Shown here: piece after piece, positions 1 through 8,033 of the stretch | Position numbering within the stretch: position 1 is the first letter of the stretch | Layout of the letters: every line of letters starts with the position of its first letter | Notes under the pieces: model-generated | Told to the model about the DNA's origin: nothing | Database searches by the model: none | Seen by the model: only the letters and a program-made list of their open reading frames with translations | NCBI GenBank assembly: GCA_024653905.1 | Contig: JANLGZ010000012.1 | Span: 1 to 24,282, forward strand | Source of the DNA: an archaeon | GTDB taxonomy: Archaea > Iainarchaeota > Iainarchaeia > Iainarchaeales > Iainarchaeaceae | Length of the DNA: 24,282 nt | Direction: 5' to 3' | Made by a program: the position numbers and the translations under genes

Positions 1-472
1 CACGCTTAATATCAATCCAAAGATTCATTGTATCGGCAATAACAAGACCAGGTCTTTTTTTCATCTGAGAAAGAACATTTAACTGCAATTCAGGATCAAT
101 ATTTCCAAGAAAAAGAAAATCAGCTTCCTTAAATTCTTCAGAAAGTTTCGGGTTAAAAGTTTCAAGAACATTAAGGTCTGTTTTTTTTGTGATGGCTGTA
201 TTAAGGTCATGAGAATATTCTCCTTCCCAGTGAAAAGTTTTTTTCCCTTTGCGGATTTCAATTCCGGAAACATCAATTCCTTTTGATTTAAACAATTCCA
301 AATGCTCTTTTGGAAAATCTTCACCAACAACACCGACAATTCCTGTTTCAGAAAATAAAGAACATGCAAGCGAAGCAAAAGTAGCAGAACCGCCTAAAGC
401 AGATTTAACTTCCCCAAAAGGAGTTTTTACATCATCCAAAGCAAGAGAACCAACAATAACAACTTTTGGCAT
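1..472 (-). CDS. PfkB-family sugar/nucleoside kinase, 3' end cut by window edge
   Basis: The frame starts at an ATG and runs off the left edge, giving 157 N-terminal residues of a protein that should be about 300 long. It opens with a Rossmann-like strand (MPKVVIVGSLALDD). The family's GGSATFASLA segment lies near residues 28-37, then a VGVVGEDFP motif, a beta-lid part with GKKTFHWEGEY, and DTMNLWI near the cut end. These are typical of PfkB/ribokinase-fold kinases. The catalytic Asp loop and ATP site lie outside the window, so the substrate cannot be read; a nucleoside or sugar is likely for this subgroup. A strong GGTGAT ribosome site overlaps the end of adenylate kinase, with only 2 nt between the genes, so the two are probably co-transcribed. 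Family confident, substrate unknown. Confidence 0.85.
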   Translation of the reverse strand, partial: MPKVVIVGSLALDDVKTPFGEVKSALGGSATFASLACSLFSETGIVGVVGEDFPKEHLELFKSKGIDVSGIEIRKGKKTFHWEGEYSHDLNTAITKKTDLNVLETFNPKLSEEFKEADFLFLGNIDPELQLNVLSQMKKRPGLVIADTMNLWIDIKR

Positions 473-474
473 TT

Positions 475-1122
475 TTAATCACCCCCAAATTTTTTCAGTG
501 TTTTTTCAACCTCTGGAAAAATTTCCTGCAAAGTCCTGTTTCCATCAACTTTTACCAACAAGCCTTTTTCAGCATAAAAATCAGATAATGGCTTTGTTAT
601 TTTATTATAAAGATTAATTCTTTTTGCAACAATTTCAGAATTATCATCTTCACGCAGAATAGTTTTTCCTCCGCAATCATCACAAACACCCATCTTCTCA
701 GAAGGAACATCCAACCCATAAATTCTCTTACAATCCACACATTGCCTTCTTGATGAAAGCCTCTTTACAATTACTTCGCTTGGAGAATCAATTTCAATTA
801 CTGCATCTAGAGAAATATTCAATTCTTTTAAAAGAGAGTCAAGTATTTTCCCCTGTGCAAGGTTTCTTGGAAAACCATCAAGAATAAAGTGCCCATTAAG
901 TTCATTCAGTCTTTTTTTCAGAACATCAAGAACTATAAAATCACTAACAAGCTTGCCGTCTTTCATCATAGGTTCTACTTTCAAACCAATTTCAGTTTTT
1001 CTGGCAACCTCATTTCTTAGCAAATCACCGGTTGAAATATGCGTGCATTTAAATCTGGTTTCAATAAACTTAGAAATAGTTCCTTTTCCAGTTCCCGGAG
1101 GGCCAAGTAATACTAAATTCAT
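475..1122 (-). CDS. adk: Adenylate kinase with zinc-binding lid
   Basis: Interconverts ATP + AMP and 2 ADP in the cytoplasm. At 215 residues it has the length of the long bacterial-type form, not the short archaeal AdkA. The P-loop GPPGTGKG is at residues 7-14, the STGDLLR AMP-site motif near 30-36, and DGFPR at 82-86. The lid carries four cysteines (about 128, 131, 147, 150) in a C-x2-C...C-x2-C arrangement that would bind zinc. It is the upstream partner of the PfkB kinase, 2 nt away. A TATA-like ATTAATAAG lies at 1152-1160, about 34 nt before the ATG, with no clear ribosome site, so the leader is probably very short. Very secure call. Confidence 0.97.
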   Translation of the reverse strand: MNLVLLGPPGTGKGTISKFIETRFKCTHISTGDLLRNEVARKTEIGLKVEPMMKDGKLVSDFIVLDVLKKRLNELNGHFILDGFPRNLAQGKILDSLLKELNISLDAVIEIDSPSEVIVKRLSSRRQCVDCKRIYGLDVPSEKMGVCDDCGGKTILREDDNSEIVAKRINLYNKITKPLSDFYAEKGLLVKVDGNRTLQEIFPEVEKTLKKFGGD

Positions 1123-1214
1123 GCAAATCTAAGTAAAAATGGAGAAAAAGACTTATTAATGCTATTGCCGAAGTTTCCTATCTCTACAATTACAAAATAA
1201 ACATTTCAAAATTT

Positions 1215-2093
1215 TCATTTCTTCCAAACCTTAAAATCAATTACAACCTGAATAATATCAGGTGCAAAATCCCTTACTTTTCGCTTTTCAACAACACTGA
1301 ATTTTCTTCCCAAATTTGAACAAGCTTTTTTAATCTGCTCCAACGGAACCTCATAAGGATTTTCCCTTGAAACAAAATTATAATAATGCACTACCCCCCC
1401 AGAAAGTTTGATATATTTTATTGAATCCTCTAAAAAATCCTCCCCTCCTTTCGGAAGAGGCATTACTGCTCTATCGAACTCCCCTTTATATTTTTCCGAA
1501 AGTTTTTTCACATCTCCAAGAACAGGTTCAACAATAGCATCAACTTTATTTTTCACAATATTTACTCTCATGTTTTCCACCGCATGCGGATTTAATTCAA
1601 TAGCAATTGCTTTTTCCATTTTTGAGTTCTTTGCAAACACAATCGGAAAAGGACCAACTCCAGCAAACAAGGCTGCAACATGTTCACCTTTTTTTATGCG
1701 TTCGGAAATTCTTTTCCTTTCAGTGCTTAACCTCGGAGAAAAGAAAACTTTTCCAACAGAAATTTCAAACACACAACCATACTCTTTGTAAAGCGCAGTT
1801 TTGTTTCTTTTGCCGGCAATTATTTTCACAGGTTCTGCCCTGAATTTTCCCTTATGAGCACCTGTTTTTTTGCAGACCGTTTCAATGGAATTGTTAACAG
1901 AAAGAAGCGCCTCGCCAATAATTTTTTCTTTTTTTTCAAGTTCTTTTGGGATTTCCATTATTGCAATATTTCCAAGCGTATCAAATGAACTCTTCAAAAA
2001 AGTAAATTCTTTTTTAGTAAGTTTGCCTTTCAGAGCCTCTTTGAGGTTTCTGGGCTTTAGCCTCTTTTTAGAGTTGTTTTTTGAATTCAACAT
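1215..2093 (-). CDS. trm5: tRNA (guanine37-N1)-methyltransferase, Trm5 type
   Basis: Class I SAM-dependent methyltransferase of the Trm5 family, which methylates N1 of G37 beside the tRNA anticodon. The SAM-binding loop is AALFAGVGPFPI. It is followed by an acidic AIELNPHAVENM strand-loop, a GDVKKL segment, the catalytic MPLPKGGEDFL motif and a VHYYNF strand typical of this family. I chose the ATG at 2093 (292 residues) over a TTG seven codons upstream, because TTTTATAAT (2117-2125) sits about 28 nt before that ATG and would make the mRNA leaderless. It is divergent from the DUF63 gene. A Taw2-like relative is possible, but the motif set favours Trm5. Confidence 0.87.
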   Translation of the reverse strand: MLNSKNNSKKRLKPRNLKEALKGKLTKKEFTFLKSSFDTLGNIAIMEIPKELEKKEKIIGEALLSVNNSIETVCKKTGAHKGKFRAEPVKIIAGKRNKTALYKEYGCVFEISVGKVFFSPRLSTERKRISERIKKGEHVAALFAGVGPFPIVFAKNSKMEKAIAIELNPHAVENMRVNIVKNKVDAIVEPVLGDVKKLSEKYKGEFDRAVMPLPKGGEDFLEDSIKYIKLSGGVVHYYNFVSRENPYEVPLEQIKKACSNLGRKFSVVEKRKVRDFAPDIIQVVIDFKVWKK

Positions 2094-2116
2094 AAAATTA
2101 ATAAGCTGATTCAATG

Positions 2117-2125
2117 ATTATAAAA
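2117..2125 (-). promoter_or_regulatory. TATA-like box for trm5
   Basis: Minus-strand TTTTATAAT is centred about 28 nt upstream of the ATG at 2093, the usual archaeal distance for a leaderless transcript. It supports that start codon over the in-frame TTG at 2114, which would fall inside the spacer only a few nt from the box. Confidence 0.5.
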
Positions 2126-2127
2126 CC

Positions 2128-2964
2128 ATGGTACTGGAGTTTATCAATGAATATTTCTGCAGTCCGATAATTAATCCTGCAGTTCAGGGATACAATTTTG
2201 TAAATACCTCAGTTTATGCTTTAATATTGCTTTTAGTAATCTGGTTTGGAATACTTCCTTTTCTGAAAAACAAGAATATTCCTGTTAATTTCAAATTCAT
2301 GCTTGCATTGCTTCCATATATTATTTTTGGTTCTGCATTCAGAGTGCTTAATGATATTGGCATTTTGCACAAAACATGTAATATTTTTGATTTTGGTTTT
2401 TACACCTTTTCTCCTGGCATATGGTTTTTTACCGCAGCAATAACAATAATTGCTTTACTCATTGCAAAAAAAATTTCCAATGAAAAAGAAGAATTATTTT
2501 ACAAGTACTTTGGAGGAATAGGATTGCTATTTGCAGTCCCTGTGCTTCTTTATTTGTTCAGTGTTTTCAAATCATGGGATGGGTTTTTCTTTGTAATAAT
2601 AATTGCAACCATTATTACACTTCTCACAAAATTTGTTGTTGAACTTAAGGAAAAAAAATTCTTTAATGATAAATTAAATATTCTTGTAATTGGCGGGCAG
2701 ATTCTTGATGGCACAGCAACATTTGTGGCAACAGATATTTTTAGTTGCGGAGAACAACACCCATTGAGTGAATCGATTTTAGGAGTTCATCCTGCCTTAT
2801 TCATTTTAGTAAAAATTGCCCTTGCCCTATTAATAATCCATTATGCGGACCAGGATATTAAAGATGAAAGAGCTAAAGCATTCATCAAAATAGCAGTAAT
2901 AATCTTGGGTTTTGCAACCGGCGGAAGAGATTTGATTACTTTAGGTGCAGGAACCTGCCTGTAA
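2128..2964 (+). CDS. DUF63-family integral membrane protein
   Basis: A 278-residue, very hydrophobic protein with about seven to eight predicted membrane spans. Conserved-looking family features are GYNFVNTSVYA near residues 21-31, the polar FGSAFRVLNDIG in an early span, the tail LDGTATFVATDI, and an EQHPLSES motif with Glu and His next to a membrane segment. This pattern matches the archaeal DUF63 family, whose function is not established to my knowledge. It begins 34 nt from the chosen trm5 start on the opposite strand. The buried charged and polar residues (Arg, Asp, His, Glu) suggest an enzyme or transporter rather than a scaffold, but that is inference. Confidence 0.85.
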   Translation: MVLEFINEYFCSPIINPAVQGYNFVNTSVYALILLLVIWFGILPFLKNKNIPVNFKFMLALLPYIIFGSAFRVLNDIGILHKTCNIFDFGFYTFSPGIWFFTAAITIIALLIAKKISNEKEELFYKYFGGIGLLFAVPVLLYLFSVFKSWDGFFFVIIIATIITLLTKFVVELKEKKFFNDKLNILVIGGQILDGTATFVATDIFSCGEQHPLSESILGVHPALFILVKIALALLIIHYADQDIKDERAKAFIKIAVIILGFATGGRDLITLGAGTCL

Positions 2965-2975
2965 AAAGAAAGGAT

Positions 2976-2982
2976 TTTATAG
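2976..2982 (+). promoter_or_regulatory. TATA-like box for the DUF6498-like gene
   Basis: TTTATAG lies about 24 nt before the ATG at 3003, just after the DUF63 stop codon. This is consistent with a separate, leaderless transcript for the second membrane protein gene. Confidence 0.4.
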
Positions 2983-3002
2983 TAACTATTCATTCTTAAT
3001 AT

Positions 3003-3683
3003 ATGCTTAGTTATGAAAAAGTATTCAATGATAAATCATTATTAAGTTTAATTTTAGCTAATTTTTTGACAATAATTTTAGCCGCGGTTTTTAACTGGAA
3101 TCCTTTAGTGATTGTTATTGGATACTGGTTGCAAAGCATTATAATCGGTTTTTTTAATTTTATCAGAATATTGATGCTTAAAAATTTTTCAACTGAACAC
3201 TTCAAAATCAATAATAAAGAAGTTAAGCCCTCTTCCGGAATAAAAATTTTTATTGCATTCTTTTTTGCTTTCCACTATGGATTTTTTCATTTAGTTTATG
3301 GAATATTTCTCTCTACATTCGCAGGAATATACATAGTATCTCAAATTACCAGTACACAGGCTGTACCTATAGCGCAGACACTTCAGGATTTGGTTATAGC
3401 CCCGCTTATAATGGCAGTGATTTTTTTCATTAACCATCTGATTTCATTTATATCTAACTTTAAAGAAAACACAGAAAACCAAAATATAGGCAAATTAATG
3501 TTCAAACCATATGTGAGAATAATACCAATACATCTCACTATACTGTTTGGCATGCTATTCCTGTTTTCCGGCGGAATTGTTTTCACAATATTTTTTATGA
3601 TGCTAAAAACAATAGCTGATATTATCCTGCACCAATCTGAACATGGCAAGTGGCTAAAAAATGGTAATTTAAAGTTTTCCTAA
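3003..3683 (+). CDS. Multi-pass membrane protein, DUF6498-like
   Basis: A 226-residue hydrophobic protein with about six predicted membrane spans. It begins with a short cytosolic stretch and then a span carrying NWNPLVIVIGYWLQS. Later come an aromatic FFAFHYGFFHLVYGIF segment and, near the C-terminus, a TIADIILHQSEHG tail. The W-LQS and HYGFFHLVYG motifs resemble DUF6498 proteins as I recall them, whose role is unknown. Histidines at membrane edges (HYGFFH, HQSEH) could bind a metal or haem, but this is speculation. It follows DUF63 on the same strand with its own TATA-like box and lies 12 nt before dph5. Confidence 0.65.
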   Translation: MLSYEKVFNDKSLLSLILANFLTIILAAVFNWNPLVIVIGYWLQSIIIGFFNFIRILMLKNFSTEHFKINNKEVKPSSGIKIFIAFFFAFHYGFFHLVYGIFLSTFAGIYIVSQITSTQAVPIAQTLQDLVIAPLIMAVIFFINHLISFISNFKENTENQNIGKLMFKPYVRIIPIHLTILFGMLFLFSGGIVFTIFFMMLKTIADIILHQSEHGKWLKNGNLKFS

Positions 3684-3695
3684 ATGTGAATTATT

Positions 3696-4457
3696 ATGCT
3701 GTATTTAATCGGAATTGGTTTGAAACCAAAACACCTGACTTCAGAGGCACTGGAAGTGCTGAAAGAATGTGAAAAAACATATTTAGAAGTTTATACTTCC
3801 CAGTATTCAGAAGGCACTAAAGAAGAACTCGAAGCCCTTATTGGAAAAGCACTTACTGAACTTTCAAGAAAAGAAGTTGAAGAAGAATTTCAGCCAATTA
3901 TGGAAGAAGCTAAAAGCAAAAATATTGCTTTGTGCATTTATGGAAACCCAATGAATGCTACTACTCATTTACAAATTATTCTTGATGCACAAAAAATTGG
4001 GGTTAAAACAAAACTTATTCCGGGCTTGAGCATTTTTGAATTTGTCGGATTCGCGGGTCTGGAAAGATACAAGTTTGGCAGAACAACAAGTATTGTTTTT
4101 TACGAACCTGATTACGAACCTGAAAGTTTTTATGATACAATTCTTGAGAACAAAGAAAATGGACTGCATACTCTTTGCTTATTAGATATTAAAAAAGACC
4201 AAAATATAATGATGAATATTGGACATGCACTATCCTTGCTTGAGGGGATTGAGGTTAAGCGCGAGGAAAATATTTTAAGCGAAAGTATTTTTGTAGGATT
4301 AGCTGGAGTTAGCGGGAAAAAACAGCAGATAAAGGCAGGCTCTATTCAGGAGTTGAAAAAATTTAATTTTTCACAATACCCCCAATCGGTTATTGTGTGC
4401 GGCAAGCTTAATGAAAAAGAAATTGAAGGATTAAAAACATTGAGTGATTTGAAATGA
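3696..4457 (+). CDS. dph5: Diphthine synthase
   Basis: SAM-dependent methyltransferase that methylates the precursor residue on elongation factor 2 during diphthamide synthesis. The 253-residue length fits the family. The opening MLYLIGIGLKPKHLTSEAL, the YLEVYTS segment, the IPGLSIFEF loop and the YKFGRTTSIVFYEP stretch are all diagnostic. One family position differs: the usual GDPMxATTH appears here as GNPMNATTH (Asp to Asn). It starts 12 nt after the membrane protein gene and shares an ATGA overlap with the DUF357 gene, so those two are translationally coupled. The partner enzyme Dph6 is encoded about 12 kb to the right. Confidence 0.95.
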   Translation: MLYLIGIGLKPKHLTSEALEVLKECEKTYLEVYTSQYSEGTKEELEALIGKALTELSRKEVEEEFQPIMEEAKSKNIALCIYGNPMNATTHLQIILDAQKIGVKTKLIPGLSIFEFVGFAGLERYKFGRTTSIVFYEPDYEPESFYDTILENKENGLHTLCLLDIKKDQNIMMNIGHALSLLEGIEVKREENILSESIFVGLAGVSGKKQQIKAGSIQELKKFNFSQYPQSVIVCGKLNEKEIEGLKTLSDLK

Positions 4458-4732
4458 ACAATGAAAAAGAAAATATTGAAGAAAAAGTTTCGAAGTATAG
4501 AGAATTAACAAAAAAAGCACTTAAAAAAGTCGGAATTATTGATAATGAAAAAGGGAATGAACTTCTTGAAATGGCAAGGGATTATTTTAATGATGCTCAG
4601 CATTTTGAAAAGGAAGGAAAGCTTTTCACTGCTCTGGCTGCTTATTCTTATGCTCATGCCTGGATTGATGCAGGAGTAAGACTGGGTTTTTTAGACGGCA
4701 AAAATGACGACCAATTGTTTGTTTTGCCCTAA
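4454..4732 (+). CDS. DUF357-family protein
   Basis: A 92-residue, helical, soluble protein of the small archaeal DUF357 family. Recognisable parts are an N-terminal charged helix (KYRELTKKALKKVGI), the MARDYFNDAQHFEKEGKLF helix, and AYSYAHAWIDAGVRLGFL near the C-terminus. No biochemical role is established to my knowledge. The helical hairpin form resembles HEPN- or TPR-like binding modules. Its ATG overlaps the dph5 stop (ATGA), so it should be made together with Dph5. That may hint at a link to EF2 modification or translation, but this is only a context argument. Confidence 0.85.
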   Translation: MNNEKENIEEKVSKYRELTKKALKKVGIIDNEKGNELLEMARDYFNDAQHFEKEGKLFTALAAYSYAHAWIDAGVRLGFLDGKNDDQLFVLP

Positions 4733-4738
4733 AGTAAG

Positions 4739-4748
4739 GATTATATAA
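4739..4748 (+). promoter_or_regulatory. TATA-like box before the membrane-anchored protein gene
   Basis: ATTATATAAT lies about 35 nt before the ATG at 4778. A GTGAT ribosome-site-like element sits just before that ATG, so the predicted leader is about ten nt and carries the ribosome site. Confidence 0.4.
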
Positions 4749-4777
4749 TTCAACTTCATATTAATTAAAGTGATTTT

Positions 4778-5248
4778 ATGGGTGTTTATGATTCTGGTTT
4801 AAATCTGGATTTTGGTTTCAGGTTTGACAAAAAAAAATTCCTTCCAATAATCGGAGCAATTATAGTGCTGATTATTCTGGCATATTTAGTAATTTATGCT
4901 GCTTCTAATTACGAGTCAAGCCCTATGGAATTTAGGTTTGAAAAAAACCCTATTAAAAGCGGTGAGCAGGTAAAAGTTTTTATTACAATTTCAAACCAGA
5001 CAAAAACTGATGCAGAAGATGTTTCTTTAACTTTAAAGGCAAAAGAAATAAGTGATTTTGATATTATTGCACTGAATGAAAAGTTTAATGGATCAATACC
5101 ATTAATTTCTTCAGACACCTCGAGAGAAATAACTTTTCTGATTAATCCAATTGGCGAAGTTCTTCCCGGAACATACACTTTAGTTGCAGAATCTGTGATT
5201 AATGGCCAGGTTCATAAAAAAGAAACAAAACTTTTTGTTGAAAACTAA
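4778..5248 (+). CDS. Single-pass membrane protein with an extracytoplasmic beta-type domain
   Basis: A 156-residue protein I cannot assign to a named family. A short basic N-terminus ends in DKKK and is followed by one strong membrane span (about residues 21-42). The remainder, about 110 residues, has alternating strands such as KSGEQVKVFITISNQT, AEDVSLTLKA, SREITFLINPIG and PGTYTLVAES. That pattern resembles CARDB or other immunoglobulin-like folds found on archaeal surfaces. The positive-inside rule puts the domain outside the cell. It has its own TATA-like box and faces the acylphosphatase gene tail to tail with 10 nt between. A stalk or adhesin-like role is possible; none is shown. Confidence 0.7.
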   Translation: MGVYDSGLNLDFGFRFDKKKFLPIIGAIIVLIILAYLVIYAASNYESSPMEFRFEKNPIKSGEQVKVFITISNQTKTDAEDVSLTLKAKEISDFDIIALNEKFNGSIPLISSDTSREITFLINPIGEVLPGTYTLVAESVINGQVHKKETKLFVEN

Positions 5249-5258
5249 ATTTTCAAAA

Positions 5259-5531
5259 CTAATACCTTATTTCAAAACCAGAAAATTCGCCAATAGCTTT
5301 TAATCGATTAATTGCAATGTTTTCAACTCTGCAAAGCGGAGGGCCTTTTTGTAACTCAATTAGGAATTTTTTTATTTTTTCTTTTTTTCCTTCAGCAACC
5401 ACTTCTACCGCCATATTAGGAAGATTTTTCACAAAACCTTTTAATCCAAGAGAAGAAGCTGTTTGTAAAGCAAAAGCACGAAAGCTCACTCCTTGAACTC
5501 TTCCGGAAACTATTACTTCAATCCTTTCCAT
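5259..5531 (-). CDS. acyP: Acylphosphatase
   Basis: Small (90-residue) alpha/beta hydrolase of carboxyl-phosphate bonds such as those in acetyl phosphate or 1,3-bisphosphoglycerate. The active-site loop SGRVQGVSFR supplies the phosphate-binding Arg, and KGFVKNLPN supplies the catalytic Asn; both are intact. I chose the ATG at 5531 over a GTG three codons upstream. The ATG has an AAGTGA ribosome-site-like element at 5 nt, and the GTG is part of that element. It overlaps the last 14 nt of the Nudix gene, so translation is probably coupled. It ends the pyruvate oxidoreductase gene string. The link to acyl-phosphate products is suggestive only. Confidence 0.93.
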   Translation of the reverse strand: MERIEVIVSGRVQGVSFRAFALQTASSLGLKGFVKNLPNMAVEVVAEGKKEKIKKFLIELQKGPPLCRVENIAINRLKAIGEFSGFEIRY

Positions 5532-5961
5532 TTTTTTCACTTATACGGCCTAAAATTTCTATAGCTTCTTTGAAAATTCGTTTATTATCCTCATGTGTTA
5601 AAAATGATTCAACTTCATTTTGTTCAACCCACTTGAAAGCATCATGTTCAATAATTTCCTGTTCTAAATCAATAGGCTCATTCATGTTTCCTCGCAAAAC
5701 AAAAGGAGTGTACACATATTTTGTGTCTTTTGCAACCCAGTTAAATTTTTGAGGTAAATTAGAAATAATTTTCACTTGACTTAAACCGCTTTCCTCATCA
5801 ATTTCTCTTAACAAGGCTTGTTCAGGAAGTTCATCCTTATCAATACCGCCTTTTAAAAATTCCCAGCCAGTCCAGTTTAATATTCTGTGAAGAATAAGAA
5901 AATATCTTTTACCATCGCGTTCATCATAAATTATTGCAGTAACACCGTGTTTTTCTTTCAT
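5518..5961 (-). CDS. Nudix hydrolase
   Basis: A 147-residue Nudix protein with a complete Nudix box at about residues 38-60. Reading from GGIDKDE through REIDEESGL, every G-x5-E-x7-RE-U-x-EE-x-G-U position is filled, so a metal-bound active site is expected. The FLILHR and WTGWEFLKGG stretches before the box resemble dinucleoside polyphosphate (Ap4A-type) or NTP-cleaning enzymes, but the substrate cannot be read from sequence. It begins 9 nt after porB stops and is probably on the por transcript. Its 3' end overlaps the acylphosphatase start. Confidence 0.92.
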   Translation of the reverse strand: MKEKHGVTAIIYDERDGKRYFLILHRILNWTGWEFLKGGIDKDELPEQALLREIDEESGLSQVKIISNLPQKFNWVAKDTKYVYTPFVLRGNMNEPIDLEQEIIEHDAFKWVEQNEVESFLTHEDNKRIFKEAIEILGRISEKNGKD

Positions 5962-5970
5962 AAATATTAA

Positions 5971-6885
5971 TTATTTAGTTTCTTCTTTTTTAGAGGCCAA
6001 TCCTGATTTTTCCAGCAAATCATTATAGGTTATGTCCGCCTGCTTTTGAATATGCTCCATCTGAACAGCATCCAAATGTTTGAATCTTTTTTGTAATTCC
6101 AAATACTCTTTCACTGGTTTTGGATTTGAAGGATTAAAATTTAATTTATATTTTCCGTTCTCAATTTCGAATAAATACCAAAGTCTTGATTGAACAGCAA
6201 GCTTTGCAACTTTAAAAGTAATTCCGCCATCAAAACCCGCACCTAAACAACAGGGCGCATCAATAGTCACAAATGCTGGCCCTTTAATCGCTTTTGCTTT
6301 CAATAATTTCATTTTCATATCAGCATAATAAGCAATTGAAGTTGAAGCGGCATACGCAATTCCGTGAGCCGCTGCTATTTCTACAATTGGTTTTCTTTCA
6401 GTTTCTTTTCCCTTATGCACTGAACCAACCTCGGTTGTTGTTGTTGCAGCTCCATAAGGAGTTGCACCTGATTTTTGAACCCCTGTGTTAGCATAAAGCT
6501 GATTATCATAACAAACATAAAGAACATTATCACGCCTTTCAAGCATTCCGCTCAAAGCACCAAAACCAATATCATAAGTTGAACCATCCCCGCCTATTAC
6601 AACAACTTTTGTATGGTCATTTCCTTGCGCTTTTAGAGATGCAGCTACTCCTGAAGCTACTGATGCTGCATTTTCAAACAAAGAGTGAATATAAGGCACT
6701 CTCCATGCGGTTTGGGGATATTGTGTGGAGGTTATTTCCATACAACCGGTTGCATTAACAATAATAATATCTTTCCCAAGCGTATCAACTATATGAATTA
6801 AAGCATTGCTTGGTCCGCATCCTGGGCATCCTGAATGACCAGGGGAAAATAAATGCATTTTTGATTGTTCGCTCATAAAAATCAT
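5971..6885 (-). CDS. porB: Pyruvate:ferredoxin oxidoreductase, beta subunit
   Basis: Thiamine-diphosphate subunit of the oxygen-sensitive enzyme that converts pyruvate, CoA and oxidised ferredoxin to acetyl-CoA, CO2 and reduced ferredoxin. GHSGCPGCGPSNA supplies two Cys of the 4Fe-4S site; further Cys lie in NATGCMEI and DAPCCLG. The cofactor motif is GGDGSTYDIGFGAL followed by YDNQLYANTG. The 304-residue length is normal. Two ATGs are possible: this one overlaps the porA stop as ATGA; the other, at 6876, lies three codons in and has a GGATGAT stretch before it. It is the last of four por subunit genes. Confidence 0.95.
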   Translation of the reverse strand: MIFMSEQSKMHLFSPGHSGCPGCGPSNALIHIVDTLGKDIIIVNATGCMEITSTQYPQTAWRVPYIHSLFENAASVASGVAASLKAQGNDHTKVVVIGGDGSTYDIGFGALSGMLERRDNVLYVCYDNQLYANTGVQKSGATPYGAATTTTEVGSVHKGKETERKPIVEIAAAHGIAYAASTSIAYYADMKMKLLKAKAIKGPAFVTIDAPCCLGAGFDGGITFKVAKLAVQSRLWYLFEIENGKYKLNFNPSNPKPVKEYLELQKRFKHLDAVQMEHIQKQADITYNDLLEKSGLASKKEETK

Positions 6886-8033
6886 CCTTTCATTGCTGCT
6901 TTTGGAGGCTCTTTAGTAATCCATTCTTTTACAGGGCCTTTTTTCATTTTCTCAAAAAGCTCTTTAATGTGGTCTCTTCTTACGCCTCTTCCGCCAAGAC
7001 CACCATAAAAACTTGAAATTTCCGCACCTAAACCGTTTAATGCACCGAGAACTTCTAAGTATAAAGGGGCTTCTCCGCCAATACTAATTGCTCTATCAAT
7101 TACACCAACTTTTTTTCCTTTCAAAAATTTGGCTAATTCTTCCATTGGAAACGGCCTATAAACTCTTATGTGCAAAGCCCCTACTTTTTCTCCTTTTTCT
7201 CTTAATTCATCAACAACAGTAAAAACATTATCCATTACCGAACCTAATCCTACAATTATTCTATCCGCATCCTTGGTTTTATATTCATTAATCAAACCAT
7301 AAGACCTTCCTGAAACCTTACCCCATTTTTCTCCGGCTTCTACCAAAACTTTTTTTGAATCCAATACATCTTTTACAAGATCCATTCTGAAATCCTGATA
7401 ATGAGTCGGATTAGCATAAACTCCTAAAGATACTGGGTTTTCAGGATCTAATTTCATAGGATATTTGTAATCAGGCAAATAAGCATGAACTTTTTTTTCA
7501 TCAACAACATCAACCTGCTGAACAGAATGAGTTAAATAATGCCCATCCACACAAACCATTACTGGAATAAGTGTTTTTTCAGCAACATAAAAAGCCTGAG
7601 GAAGAGCATCAACAGCTTCCTGATTATTTTTACAATAAATCTGAATCCAACCAGAATCTCTCTGGGAAATTGTGTCCTGTTCATCATTCCAAATATTTAA
7701 AGGAGATGAAACAGCTCTGTTTCCAACAAGCATTACAACTGGTAGCCTCATCCCTGCAGTTGCAAATAAAACCTCATGCATTAAAAGTAAACCCTGCCCA
7801 CCAGTTGTGGAAAAGGTTCTTGAACCTGCAGCGCTTGCACCTTGCAAAGCACTTAATGCAGCAAACTCTGATTCAACAGTAATGTATTCAGGAATTTTTC
7901 CATCAGCGTAATATTTATTCAGTTCATTTGTAAGAGCAGTTGTTGGAGTTATTGGATAACATGCACAAACACCAATTTTACATTGGGCTGCCATTTCCCC
8001 CATAACTCTTGCACCTGATTTTGTTTTAAGCAT
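6882..8033 (-). CDS. porA: Pyruvate:ferredoxin oxidoreductase, alpha subunit
   Basis: Carries the pyruvate-side domain of the oxidoreductase. Diagnostic stretches are ACYPITPTTAL, VESEFAALSALQGASAAG, GGQGLLLMHE, GNRAVSSPLNIWNDEQD and RDSGWIQIYCKN. The INIWND-type motif points to pyruvate rather than branched-chain or 2-oxoglutarate relatives. I chose the ATG at 8033 (383 residues) over a GTG three codons upstream; it overlaps the end of porD by 8 nt. The C-terminal domain (GAEISSFYGGLGGRGVRRD) is complete. Order gamma-delta-alpha-beta is the common archaeal arrangement of split por genes. Confidence 0.95.
   Translation of the reverse strand: MLKTKSGARVMGEMAAQCKIGVCACYPITPTTALTNELNKYYADGKIPEYITVESEFAALSALQGASAAGSRTFSTTGGQGLLLMHEVLFATAGMRLPVVMLVGNRAVSSPLNIWNDEQDTISQRDSGWIQIYCKNNQEAVDALPQAFYVAEKTLIPVMVCVDGHYLTHSVQQVDVVDEKKVHAYLPDYKYPMKLDPENPVSLGVYANPTHYQDFRMDLVKDVLDSKKVLVEAGEKWGKVSGRSYGLINEYKTKDADRIIVGLGSVMDNVFTVVDELREKGEKVGALHIRVYRPFPMEELAKFLKGKKVGVIDRAISIGGEAPLYLEVLGALNGLGAEISSFYGGLGGRGVRRDHIKELFEKMKKGPVKEWITKEPPKAAMKG

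Noticed and set aside
2112..2114. TTG as the trm5 start
   Set aside because: The TATA-like box and the ATG at 2093 give a better, leaderless start; the TTG adds seven non-conserved residues.
5480..5510. Ser in the acylphosphatase GVSFR loop instead of the common Gly
   Set aside because: This position varies in active family members; the catalytic Arg and Asn are present.
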